A stretch of DNA of 64,000 nucleotides from Rosettibacter primus. Lineage in GTDB: Bacteria; Bacteroidota; Ignavibacteria; Ignavibacteriales; Melioribacteraceae. The stretch spans positions 1 through 64,000 of the forward strand of contig NZ_JAYKGK010000001.1 in the NCBI RefSeq assembly GCF_036860675.1, written 5' to 3'. The position numbers were made by a program, and so were the translations under genes. Positions within the stretch are counted from its first letter, which is position 1. Each line of letters begins with the position of its first letter. Below are positions 35,338-44,800 of the stretch, piece after piece. Below the pieces are notes generated by a model that saw nothing but the letters and a program-made list of their open reading frames with translations, ran no database searches and had not been told where the DNA came from.

Positions 35338-35508
35338 AGGGAAAAGACGAAGTTTCGGCACCAAGATTTAATTATATGGCAAGAAGCTGTTAAAATAACT
35401 GATAGGTTATTCGATATAGCAAATGTTTTCGAAGAAATGACTGAAGAGTTATTGTTAAATAGATTGGATGTCCTTTGCAGCAAAATTACTAATTTTCAAA
35501 AGTCCTGA
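35338..35508 (+). pseudogene. Internally deleted four-helix-bundle (S23) gene remnant
   Basis: The frame has no start codon and encodes FRHQDLIIWQEAVKITDRLF, the start of the four-helix-bundle family, then jumps to LNRLDVLCSKITNFQKS, which resembles its C terminus. The central SQLRRAA...NIAEG region (about 50 residues) is missing. Stop at 35506-35508. It follows the epimerase gene by a few bases and is the fourth member of the family in this locus. Confidence 0.75.
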
Positions 35509-35998
35509 GCTTAACATAATAACTTCTGCAATATGCTATTCGCAGCATGCTATGGAAAAGAACGCCGATAAATTCTTTTTATATTCATAACTTCGTATTT
35601 TGAATAGACGAAGATTTGGAGAGTGGAGTTTTGGAAAGCTTAAAAAATGATATTAGAACACAGATAACACACAGATTAGACAGATGACCGATAGATAAAA
35701 TCTGTGAAAATATTGTCTTATCAGTTTCATCAATGTTCTAAAAAACTAAAGGTATATAAACACAGACGACGCAGATTAAACAGATGACCACGAGATAGAA
35801 TCTGTGAAATTAGGGAGAAATGTTTTTCAAACAGATAGCTGTAGACATATGCAGATTGACTTAAATAATAATTAATGAGAAAAAAGTTTGTAAATAGGTG
35901 CTTTTTTGCTTAAAAAAATATTTTGAATTATTTTATAATTTATTATCTAATAAGTAAAATAATAGGGCAAATTATTAATTTGTTAGAACGAGGGCTTT
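35509..35998. other. Intergenic region with ACACAGAT-type repeats
   Basis: No gene seen. About 35652-35850 contains two imperfect palindromes built of ACACAGAT words and their complements (GTGAAAATATTGTCTTATC). The last 120 bases before the sugar-transferase start are AT-rich and may hold its promoter, but no motif is claimed. Confidence 0.7.
35652..35800. repeat. ACACAGAT-type imperfect palindromes
   Basis: Left half GAACACAGATAACACACAGA, right half CTTGTCTTATC-like words ending in GTTCTAAAAAACTAAAGGTA. A second left half follows (AACACAGACGACGCAGATTA). The right half with ACTAAAGGTAT reappears at 38310-38335. Confidence 0.8.
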
Positions 35999-37402
35999 AT
36001 GCATTTAGGTAAAAATTCTTTGTATTATTTAAGAATTTTTCTCGACTTAATTACTTTATATGCATCGTTTTTTATTTCATATTCATATGCATTAAAAGAT
36101 GTCATAATTACTATTCCCACCAATGATTTCTATATTTTTATATCTTTAACTGTTATCTGGTATATAACATCCAGAAATTTGAATTTCTACGAAGATTTTC
36201 GTTCCCGTAATTTTAGTTATGAACTTATTCTAATTATTAAAAATGTGTTATATCAGCTTTTAAGTGTCATTATAATTTTATTTTTATTAAAAAATAATTA
36301 CCTATCAAGGCAGTTCGTATTTTTGTATTCTTTCACTGTATTAATACTTTTAATTTTTCAAAAATTTTTATTAAGAAGACTATTAAATAATTTTAGAAGA
36401 AAAGGGAAAAATTTGAGAAGTATGTTAATTATAGGTGCTGGTAAAGTAGGATTAAGTTTCTATAATAAAGTTCAATCAAACCCTCATTTTGGTTACAATG
36501 TTTTAGGTTTCCTTGATGATGTAGTCCCAAATACTCTTAATGGTGAATATATAGGTCCAATATCAGCTCTGGAAAATGTTTTAAATGAATTTAAAGTAGA
36601 TAATGTAATTATTGCACTGCCAAATTATGCTATGAAAAGAATTGAAGAGGTAATAAAGGTATGTGAAAGGTATACTACAAGAGTAAGAATAATACCTGAT
36701 TATTTTAAATTCGTTTCGGGCAAATATAATATAGATATGTTTGACAATATTCCTATCATTTCTTTAAGAGAAGAGAAAATTAATGAATTTCATTGCCGTG
36801 TTGTAAAGAGAATTTTTGATATAGTATTTAGTTTATGTGTAATTATTTTTGTAATGTCATGGTTGGTTCCAATAATTTCAATAATTATAAAAGCTACTTC
36901 AAAAGGTCCTGTATTTTTCAAACAAGAAAGATGGGGGAAGGATAATAAAAAATTTACCATTCTGAAATTTCGTTCTATGGTGTGTGATAGTAAAGACGTT
37001 GATGAACATGGAAATTATAAACAGGCTACGAAAAATGACTCTCGTATAACTAAAGTTGGAAGATTTTTAAGAAAAACAAATCTTGATGAATTACCTCAAT
37101 TTTTCAATGTATTAATTGGAGATATGAGTGTTGTAGGACCACGACCGCATCCTATTCCTTTGAATATTGAATCAAAAGATGTTGTAGAACATTACATGCT
37201 AAGACATTTAGTAAAGCCTGGTTTAACAGGCTGGGCACAGGTGAATGGTTATAGAGGAGAAACAAAAAGTAATATTAAATTAATGCAAAAAAGAATTGAT
37301 TATGATTTGTGGTATATAGAAAACTGGTCTTTTCTTCTTGATATACAAATTATATTATTAACAATATGGAAAATGGTTAAAGGTGATAAAAATGCATATT
37401 AA
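35999..37402 (+). CDS. Undecaprenyl-phosphate sugar-1-phosphate transferase (WcaJ-like, full length)
   Basis: A 467-residue polyprenol-phosphate hexose-1-phosphate transferase that starts the repeat unit. N-terminal membrane helices (about 1-125) are followed by a CoA-binding-like domain (MLIIGAGKVGLSF near 142) and the catalytic domain: KRIFDIVFSLC, GPVFFKQERWGKDNKKFTIL, KFRSM, LRKTNLDELPQFFNVLIGDM, VGPRPHP and KPGLTGWAQVNGYRGET. All catalytic motifs are intact. A second, short initiating transferase lies at 41119. Confidence 0.93.
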   Translation: MHLGKNSLYYLRIFLDLITLYASFFISYSYALKDVIITIPTNDFYIFISLTVIWYITSRNLNFYEDFRSRNFSYELILIIKNVLYQLLSVIIILFLLKNNYLSRQFVFLYSFTVLILLIFQKFLLRRLLNNFRRKGKNLRSMLIIGAGKVGLSFYNKVQSNPHFGYNVLGFLDDVVPNTLNGEYIGPISALENVLNEFKVDNVIIALPNYAMKRIEEVIKVCERYTTRVRIIPDYFKFVSGKYNIDMFDNIPIISLREEKINEFHCRVVKRIFDIVFSLCVIIFVMSWLVPIISIIIKATSKGPVFFKQERWGKDNKKFTILKFRSMVCDSKDVDEHGNYKQATKNDSRITKVGRFLRKTNLDELPQFFNVLIGDMSVVGPRPHPIPLNIESKDVVEHYMLRHLVKPGLTGWAQVNGYRGETKSNIKLMQKRIDYDLWYIENWSFLLDIQIILLTIWKMVKGDKNAY

Positions 37403-37478
37403 AATCTGGGCAAATCTTGTCTTATCAGTGTAATCTGTGTGCTAAAAATAAAGATAAAATCAGCTTGAGATTATTAGT

Positions 37479-38165
37479 ATGAAAATTTTTTTACTTGTAA
37501 TTTTTTTTACATCAAATATTTTATCACAAACTATAGCCGGTTTTTCTGGATTGGTTACTATTCCAACTGGTAATTTATATTCTGATGGAACATTGAATTT
37601 TTCTTTTAATTATCTAAATAAAAAGTATGTATCTTTTGGAAATTATAATGAAGATGCATTGGTTTATTCAGCAACTCTTGCATTTTTACCTTTTATTGAA
37701 ATAAATACTAATTTTGTTTATCTGATAAGACATAAAGGAACACAAGGCATTGGTGATAGAAGTGTAGGTTTTAGATTAAAATTAATGAATGAGAATAAAC
37801 ATTTTCTAAGTATTTCAACAGGTCTTAATAATATTGGAACTGCATTTGGAGGGGTAGGGGCGATTCATAAACAGTCTATTTATATTGTAGCTTCAAAAAG
37901 TTATAGCATTAATGATGAATTGTTTGTAATGGGAACTTTAGGTCACGGGTTCAGAGGATTTAAAGCAGCAGATTATCAATTCATTGGTTTATTTGGTGGA
38001 GTTTCATTTACTGCTTTTAAAAATTTTGAATTATTAGTGGAAAATGATGCTGAAAGATTTAATGGTGCTGTTAGATTAACTTTGTTCAAACATATAAAAG
38101 TTTTAGCTGGTTTGATGAATTTTAAAGATTTTAGTGGAGGAATGGCTTTTTCGTTTGTGTTGTAA
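37479..38165 (+). CDS. YjbH-like exopolysaccharide outer-membrane protein, copy 1
   Basis: A 228-residue exported protein (signal peptide ending NILSQ) with features of the YjbH/DUF940 family of exopolysaccharide-associated barrels: GFSGLVTIPTGNLYSDGTLN near the start and alternating strands to the end. It is shorter than full YjbH. A second copy at 40218 has nine base differences in the gene, eight of them silent. It probably serves polysaccharide export in the outer membrane. Confidence 0.72.
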   Translation: MKIFLLVIFFTSNILSQTIAGFSGLVTIPTGNLYSDGTLNFSFNYLNKKYVSFGNYNEDALVYSATLAFLPFIEINTNFVYLIRHKGTQGIGDRSVGFRLKLMNENKHFLSISTGLNNIGTAFGGVGAIHKQSIYIVASKSYSINDELFVMGTLGHGFRGFKAADYQFIGLFGGVSFTAFKNFELLVENDAERFNGAVRLTLFKHIKVLAGLMNFKDFSGGMAFSFVL

Positions 38166-38552
38166 TAGGAGGGATTGGAAGAAAAGATTATAAATTTATT
38201 ATTTAGCTTAGTGACAAAATATTTTATTTAAATAGCACACAGATAACACAGATTAAACAGATAACCACAAGATAAAATCTGTGAAAATCTTGTCTTATCT
38301 GTGTCATCAGTGTTCTAAAAAACTAAAGGTATACAAACACAGACGAGGCAGATTAAACAGATGTTTGCAGAAAAATATCTGCGTAAATCCGCGAAATCAG
38401 CGAGAAATAATTTTTCATATAGTTTATCGCAGATATCTGCATATTGAAAGAAAGAATCAATGAGGAAATAAATATCATTATATATAATATTGTGAATTGA
38501 ATAATATTTGATTATATTTATTTATGAATGTTATAATTTAATATTATATTTT
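38166..38552. other. Intergenic region with ACACAGAT-type repeats between YjbH-like copy 1 and the ATPase
   Basis: Holds a full imperfect palindrome at about 38235-38322, then a diverged one (GCAGATGTTTGCAGAAAAAT) to about 38460. The region 38160-38324 is repeated at 40900-41063 downstream of YjbH-like copy 2. A small frame over the repeat is not considered a gene. Confidence 0.75.
38235..38460. repeat. ACACAGAT-type imperfect palindromes
   Basis: GCACACAGATAACACAGATT on the left pairs imperfectly with CTTATCTGTGTCATCAGTGT on the right, about 85 bases in all. A second unit uses CGCAGAT/ATCTGCG words. It bounds the ATPase gene on its left; related words bound it on the right (39718-39830). 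Confidence 0.82.
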
Positions 38553-39704
38553 ATGCAAAATGATAAGCAACTCATTCCAAGGAAATTACTAAAAAGCATC
38601 AAAGAAAAATTATTTCGTAATAAAGCTATTATTATTTATGGTCCACGCCAGGTAGGAAAAACCACTCTTGTAAATTCATTACTTTCTGATTTAGCTATTA
38701 AAGAACAGGATTATAGATATTTGAATGGAGATGATTTTGATGTACGGGATATATTATCTAAACCTAATGTCGTTAAACTTGAAGGAATTATAGGAAACTC
38801 GAAAATTGTTTTTATTGACGAAGCACAGCGCATACCTGAAATAGGAATTATTATAAAAATCATTGTTGATAGAATTAAAGATGTTCAAGTAATAGCAACA
38901 GGTTCTTCTTCTTTCCTTCTATCTCGTAGTATTAAAGAGCCATTAACTGGCAGAGCTTATGAATTTATACTTTATCCTTTAACATTTGGAGAATTAGTAG
39001 AACATACATCACTCTTTGATGAAAAAAGAAAACTTGAAAGAAGACTTATTTATGGTTCATACCCTGAAATAGTAACATCTTTTGGTGAGGAACAGGAATT
39101 ACTAAAACTTTTAAGCGGAAGTTATCTCTATCGTGATTTATTTGTATTGCCTACAGTTTCCCGTCCTGAACTTTTGGAGAAGATTACAAAAGCTATAGCT
39201 TTGCAAATAGGTTCTGAAGTCTCTACAGTGGAAATCGGACAGTTGGTAGGAGCAGACAGGCTTACAGTAGAAAAATACATAGATTTATTGGAAAAGGCAT
39301 TTATTGTTTTTAGATTGCCTGCATTAAATCGTAATGTAAGAAATGAAATTAAAAAAGGTAAAAAAATTTATTTTTATGATAACGGAATAAGAAATGCTGT
39401 AATAAAAAATTTTAATGACATAAGTTTGAGGAATGATGTAGGGGCTTTATGGGAAAATTATTGTGTAAGTGAAAGAATTAAATATTTAGCATATTCTAAT
39501 AGTTTAGCTCAAAGCTATTTTTGGAGAACAACACAACAACAAGAAATTGATTATATTGAAGAAAATGGCAATAGTTTTTCGGCCTTTGAATTTAAATTTA
39601 ATCCAGCCGTAAGAGCCAGATTTTCTAAGACTTTTCTTAGTTCATATTCTGTGAATCAGACCAAAGTGATAACACCGAATAATGTTGAGGAATTTATTAT
39701 GTAG
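38553..39704 (+). CDS. AAA-type ATPase with DUF4143 domain
   Basis: A protein of about 383 residues from ATG 38553; an upstream TTG (38508) is less likely. The P-loop GPRQVGKTT is near residue 30, Walker B is VFIDEAQRIPE, and there is a sensor region ATGSSSFLL, followed by LTGRAYEFILYPLTFGEL. The C-terminal half is the DUF4143 (nuclease-like) domain with FYDNGIRNAV and EIDYIEENGN..FEFK, resembling a PD-(D/E)xK arrangement. Such orphan ATPases are common and mobile; function is unsettled. It lies between the two YjbH-like copies and looks like an insertion. Confidence 0.9.
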   Translation: MQNDKQLIPRKLLKSIKEKLFRNKAIIIYGPRQVGKTTLVNSLLSDLAIKEQDYRYLNGDDFDVRDILSKPNVVKLEGIIGNSKIVFIDEAQRIPEIGIIIKIIVDRIKDVQVIATGSSSFLLSRSIKEPLTGRAYEFILYPLTFGELVEHTSLFDEKRKLERRLIYGSYPEIVTSFGEEQELLKLLSGSYLYRDLFVLPTVSRPELLEKITKAIALQIGSEVSTVEIGQLVGADRLTVEKYIDLLEKAFIVFRLPALNRNVRNEIKKGKKIYFYDNGIRNAVIKNFNDISLRNDVGALWENYCVSERIKYLAYSNSLAQSYFWRTTQQQEIDYIEENGNSFSAFEFKFNPAVRARFSKTFLSSYSVNQTKVITPNNVEEFIM

Positions 39705-40217
39705 GGGGCTGTATTAAAAGTAATATGTGAAATCAGTGGGAGATAGTTTTCACGCAGATAATCGCAGATTATCGTAGATGTTCGCGGATAAAATCAGAGG
39801 AAATCTGCGGAATCAGCGAGAAATAATTTTCATGAAAGATAGTTTGAATTATTTATAGATGAAGAATTTTTACAGATAAGAAGTAATCTTCTAAGATGAA
39901 TAGAATATTATTAGGTTCTTCGTCGTCCGCCTATCGGCGAGACTCCTCAGAATGACAGGGAAAAAATAGTAGCGGTCTCCTCCAAATGACAGGAAAATAT
40001 ATATCATTTTAATGAATTATTTTATGTTATTGAAAAAATTAAAGAAAATATTCAGAACGTAAAGATCCTAAGACTTAAATTCCCTCTCTTCCTAAGAGAG
40101 GTATTTAGGGTGAGTTCTTATAATCAATGTTGATTTCAAAAAATCTGTGAAAATCTTGTCTTATCAGTGTCATCTGTGTGCTAAAAATAAAGATAAAATC
40201 AGCTTGAGATTATTAGT
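39705..40217. other. Intergenic region with all three repeat families
   Basis: In order: diverged ACACAGAT-type words (39718-39835), TCATTCTGA-type hairpins (39912-39992), an AT-rich linker, a CCTCTC hairpin (40081-40104) and the right half of an ACACAGAT-type palindrome (40140-40185). From 39983 to 40170 it matches, inverted, 51196-51375. No gene seen. Confidence 0.8.
39983..40170. repeat. Composite repeat, inverted partner of 51196-51375
   Basis: Shared segments, read inverted, include TATAAGAACTCACCCTAAAT, CCTCTCTT hairpin arms, GAATATTTTCTTTAATTTTT and AATTCATTAAAATGAT. Order and spacing agree over about 185 bases, so both copies descend from one block. Confidence 0.85.
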
Positions 40218-40904
40218 ATGAAAATTTTTTTACTTGTAATTTTTTTTACATCAAATATTTTATCACAAACTATAGCCGGTTTTTCTGGATTGGTTACTAT
40301 TCCAACTGGAAATTTATATTCAGATGGAACATTGAATTTTTCTTTTAATTATCTAAATAAAAAATATGTATCTTTTGGAAATTATAATGAAGATGCATTG
40401 GTTTATTCAGCAACTCTTGCATTTTTACCTTTTATTGAAATAAATACAAATTTTGTTTATCTGATAAGACATAAAGGAACACAAGGCATTGGTGATAGAA
40501 GTGTAGGTTTTAGATTAAAATTAATGAATGAGAATAAACATTTTCTAAGTATTTCAACAGGTCTCAATAATATTGGAACTGCATTTGGAGGGGTGGGGGC
40601 GATTCATAAACAGTCTATTTATATTGTAGCTTCAAAAAGTTATAGCATTAATGATGAATTGTTTGTAATGGGAACTTTAGGTCACGGGTTCAGAGGATTT
40701 AAAGCAGCAGATTATCAATTCATTGGTTTATTCGGTGGAGTTTCATTTACTGCTTTTAAAAATTTTGAATTATTAGTGGAAAATGATGCTGAAAGATTTA
40801 ATTGTGCTGTTAGATTAACTTTGTTCAAACATATAAAAGTTTTGGCTGGTTTGATGAATTTTAAAGATTTTAGTGGAGGAATGGCTTTTTCGTTTGTGTT
40901 GTAA
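40218..40904 (+). CDS. YjbH-like exopolysaccharide outer-membrane protein, copy 2
   Basis: A 228-residue near-identical paralogue of the protein at 37479; the only amino-acid change is Gly to Cys in the ERFNGAVRL segment. About 70 bases upstream and 160 downstream are also duplicated. The excess of silent changes shows that both copies were under selection after duplication. It directly precedes a second sugar-phosphate transferase. Confidence 0.72.
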   Translation: MKIFLLVIFFTSNILSQTIAGFSGLVTIPTGNLYSDGTLNFSFNYLNKKYVSFGNYNEDALVYSATLAFLPFIEINTNFVYLIRHKGTQGIGDRSVGFRLKLMNENKHFLSISTGLNNIGTAFGGVGAIHKQSIYIVASKSYSINDELFVMGTLGHGFRGFKAADYQFIGLFGGVSFTAFKNFELLVENDAERFNCAVRLTLFKHIKVLAGLMNFKDFSGGMAFSFVL

Positions 40905-40972
40905 TAGGAGGAATTGGAAGAAAAGATTATAAATTTATTATTTCATCTAGTGACAAAATATTTTATTTAAAT

Positions 40973-41060
40973 AGCACACAGATAACACAGATTAAACAGA
41001 TAACCACAAGATATAATCTGTGAAAATCTTGTCTTATCTGTGTCATCAGTGTTCTAAAAA
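40973..41060. repeat. ACACAGAT-type imperfect palindrome
   Basis: GCACACAGATAACACAGATT and CTTATCTGTGTCATCAGTGT form the two arms. It is the duplicate of 38235-38322, with one or two base changes. It ends about 60 bases before the next start codon. Confidence 0.82.
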
Positions 41061-41118
41061 ATTTGTAAATACAAGTTGTTCTATGATTAAATATGTGAGA
41101 AATAATTTTTATTGAACA

Positions 41119-41778
41119 ATGGAAATTGATTCACCTCTTTTTAAAAATTATAATTCGATTTTAAAAAGAATGTTTGATTTAATCCTATCTCTGCTTTTCT
41201 GCATTTTTATCTTGCCAATTATTATAATCATCATCGGGACAATAATTAAACTTGACAGCAAAGGCCCAATATTTTTTAAGCAATTAAGAACAGGTAAAAA
41301 TAGAAATTACTTCGTGCTTTATAAATTTAGAACAATGTACCATCCTGACCAAGAAGTTAATAATAATTTTATTCAAGCAAAAAAAGATGATCTTCGTATA
41401 ACAAAATTTGGGGAATTTTTACGCAGAACAAATATTGATGAATTACCACAGTTTATTAATGTGTTAAAAGGCGATATGAGCATTGTTGGTCCAAGACCAC
41501 ATGAAATTAATGAAGATAAATTTTTTGAGAACTTAGTTAATAATTATAATAATAGATATCTGGTAAAACCCGGTATAACAGGCTGGGCGCAGGTAAATGA
41601 TATGAAAGGTGAAATTAATGATATTAATGCTATGCAATTACGCGTTGAGTATGATATCTGGTATATTACAAATTGGTCTTTTTTACTCGATGTGAAAATA
41701 ATTATAACAACCGCCATGAAAATAATTCAAGAAATAATAAGAATTAGAAGGGTATACAAGGAAATTCGTTATACTTGA
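41119..41778 (+). CDS. Short sugar-1-phosphate transferase (bacterial sugar transferase domain only)
   Basis: A 219-residue monotopic phosphoglycosyl transferase: KRMFDLILSLLFCIFILPII reentrant helix, SKGPIFFKQLRTGKNRNYFV, KFRTM, RRTNIDELPQFINVLKGDMS, VGPRPHE and KPGITGWAQVNDMKGE. It has no N-terminal membrane or CoA-binding domain, which is normal for the PglC-like form. It could use another first sugar than the long enzyme at 35999, or belong to a second glycan. Confidence 0.92.
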   Translation: MEIDSPLFKNYNSILKRMFDLILSLLFCIFILPIIIIIIGTIIKLDSKGPIFFKQLRTGKNRNYFVLYKFRTMYHPDQEVNNNFIQAKKDDLRITKFGEFLRRTNIDELPQFINVLKGDMSIVGPRPHEINEDKFFENLVNNYNNRYLVKPGITGWAQVNDMKGEINDINAMQLRVEYDIWYITNWSFLLDVKIIITTAMKIIQEIIRIRRVYKEIRYT

Positions 41779-41788
41779 ATTCATGACA

Positions 41789-41854
41789 AACCGCAGGGAA
41801 CTTTATAAACAATGAACTTCACATTTTCTTCCGTTTATTGTGTTCCCTGCGGTT
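41789..41854. terminator. Perfect 13-bp inverted repeat between convergent genes, possible bidirectional terminator
   Basis: AACCGCAGGGAAC at 41789-41801 is exactly complementary to GTTCCCTGCGGTT at 41842-41854, across a 40-base loop. It lies between the end of the sugar-transferase gene and the end of the minus-strand T9SS gene. A short T-rich run (AATTTTATTT) follows on the plus side. The long loop makes a classical terminator uncertain. Confidence 0.5.
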
Positions 41855-41878
41855 AAATAATTTTATTTAACAGCTTAT

Positions 41879-44800
41879 CTATTTAATTAATATCATCTTT
41901 TTTACAGAAAAATAATCTTCTGTTTTCAGTCGATAGAAATAAACACCACTTGAAAGATTAACTGCATTAAATTCATATTCATATTTACCCGCCTCAATTT
42001 CTGAATTAATTATTTCTGATACTTTCTCACCTAAAATATTATAAACACTTAATTCTACTTTTGTCCTTTTAGGAATACTAAATGTTATTCTCGTTACCGG
42101 ATTAAATGGATTGGGATAATTTTGTTCTAATTTATATTCTTTTGGAACTTCAGCTAAATTTTTTACATCAACAGTAAATTGATGAATTTGCATAGGTGTT
42201 TGTTGAGTATTACCTACATTATCAGTTGCAAGCAAATATAAACGATATGTATTATCTGGTTGTACAGGAATTTTGATAGGAGATTTATCTGATACAGCAG
42301 CAACTGTAAAAGGTCCTTCGCCAGTTGAGAGATAAACTGCAGCAGTTTTCAAACCTGAACCAGTTCCATCACTCCCATTCCAATTTATTGCTAATTCATG
42401 TGAACTTAGTTGAGATATACTTGATATATTTGCAACAGGTGGTTCTAAATCTAATGTATTTACAAAATTATTGGTTGCAAGTGGTTTATTAATATCAAAT
42501 GTAATAACTGCTCTATTTTGAATTTTAGTACCGTTAGGTATGTTCGGTTTTAAATTAACTGTGAATTTAACCCAGCCTTCACCTTCTGGTGGATTAACAT
42601 TTGGAGGAAGTTCAATTTCAACAAAATCCCATTTAAGAATATTACCGTTCCTTGTTATTGTTTTGTTAATATGAGGATGGCTTACTTCACCAAATTTTAC
42701 TGAGTTAACATCAAACACATTTTCATCCAATGTATCAAGTATAACAATTTGATAAGCAGGAGCAGTTGCTTCTTTTTTGTTTTCAAAAAATATTGTGTAA
42801 CTCATTGTTGCAGTAGAAGAGATAAATCCTTCTTCTCCGTATCCATTTAGTCCCTCTTTAGCATTTGGATCCCATGATGTTACTTTAACAAGTTCTTTTT
42901 CTTGTTTATCAAAATTACCATTGACATAATCTTTAATTCCTCGTACTGTATTTGACAGACAATCAAAAATATCTTTTGCAAGAAATACTGGCCATAAAGC
43001 AACTCTTCCTGTTTTTTTAACTATTTCTTCAGCTGCTTTTTTGGCTACTCCTTTAACTCCATTTTCTATTGTTACAGCATCATTTAAACTATTTTTTAAT
43101 GCTTTTAGTGATGCATCTGTTAATGATTCATCTTGATTAACCGGACGCCATACTTCATAACATCCAGCAACTACTGTGTTAGAAATATATTCTTCTAAAA
43201 TTGCACCGCCAACCCAAAGTGCTACTACAGAAAATGTAATTGGTTCTAATGATTTAAATGAAGTTCCCAATGCAGATTTAACAATTAAATCAAAACTTCT
43301 TACTTCTTTAGGTCCAAGTGGTTGAATTAGTAATATTATTTCATCTTTCTTATTATCATAAACTAAAGAATCAACTGGAATATATTGAACAGAATCTGTA
43401 CCTATTTTTTTCGAAAACATTCCATCGAAGTATACTCCCTGATTGGTTTTTAATATTATGAAAAATTTATCGCTTGGATAATTGTTATTATTCCAGTAAG
43501 TGATTGTAAATCTGTTTGGCGGTCCCACTCTAACTTGTTTTCTTCCAGTTATTGCAACTGAAATTGATGATACATTTGCTACATTTCCGGAACTTAGAAT
43601 TATGTCGCCAGTTAGTGTGATTGGATTATCTCTATTTCCAATTGTTATTTTTTTGTTAGCAAGGTCTCTCTGTATGTTAATTGGATTTGAGATTTTTTTC
43701 CAAGTTTCACCATTGTCTGTTGTAATGTAAGCATCAAGAGTATTTGGGTCCTGGCCATTTAGTATTTCATCTTCATAATACAAATCAAGTGAATAGGAAT
43801 TTAATTTTTTATTACCTTGAATATTCCAGTATCTTTTAATTGATGAAGTCATTTTAGGATAAACTAAATTGCATGTTGTTACGATTAATGAATCTGAGGT
43901 CCCTCTGTCATGGACATAAGGTGTTACTTTCATAAATGGTTGAGTATCTACAGTGCCAGAAAAATAAATGTAATAACGATTTGTAATTTTACCATTATTA
44001 ATTATTGTCCCAGAATTTTCAATTGTTCTGTCAACTATTAATTCAGAACCATTATTGATTGTAAGAACAACATTATTTTTAATTACCATGCGGTATTTTA
44101 CATTTAAGAATTGGTCAACTGCGAAATTTGCTGTCGTGTTTCCTTTATTTTCAAGTTGCACATTTGAGTGGAATGTTCCATAGAGTTTAGATACTTTGTT
44201 ATCGTTTTGAGCTATTAACCAGTTTATCTCGAATCTTCCATAATTATAAACATTTCCTAAAGCATAACATGCTAAACCGCCGAATCTATTTTTAATTGTT
44301 CCGTAATTATAAATGTCACCATAAACAGTAAAGTATCTTCCTGCACAACATTCATCCTGAATTACTTTTTCTTTTGATACCTTTAAATCATGATAAATGA
44401 TATTATTACCAGTCAGAAGCATTGGACCATTACCTGTTAGAATAAAATTGCCATCGAGATTAGAACCAAATCTTCCTGTAATATCAATTTCACCGTCGGA
44501 ATAAATTGTTCCTCCTTTGAAAATAAAATCTGAATTGTCAATATCTTTTTTAGAAAGTTTTGTTAGTTTGTAATTGCTCATATTTAATGTATCATTCTCC
44601 AGGTAGATAGTAGAAGTAGAATCCAAAACTAAATCTGATGCAGCATTAATTTTGCCATTAGGTTTTTTTTCTATCCAGGCGCAAGAAAAAATTTTGGTGC
44701 CGCTGATTTTTTGATTGTCATCACCTGCAAATCTTAAGAAAGAAGAAAATTCTCCGTGGTTTTCAACATTCCCTTTTATTTCGATAACTAATCCGCCATG

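Noticed and set aside
38281..38463. Small plus-strand frame between YjbH-like copy 1 and the ATPase
   Set aside because: It lies entirely in ACACAGAT-type palindromes and has no independent coding evidence.
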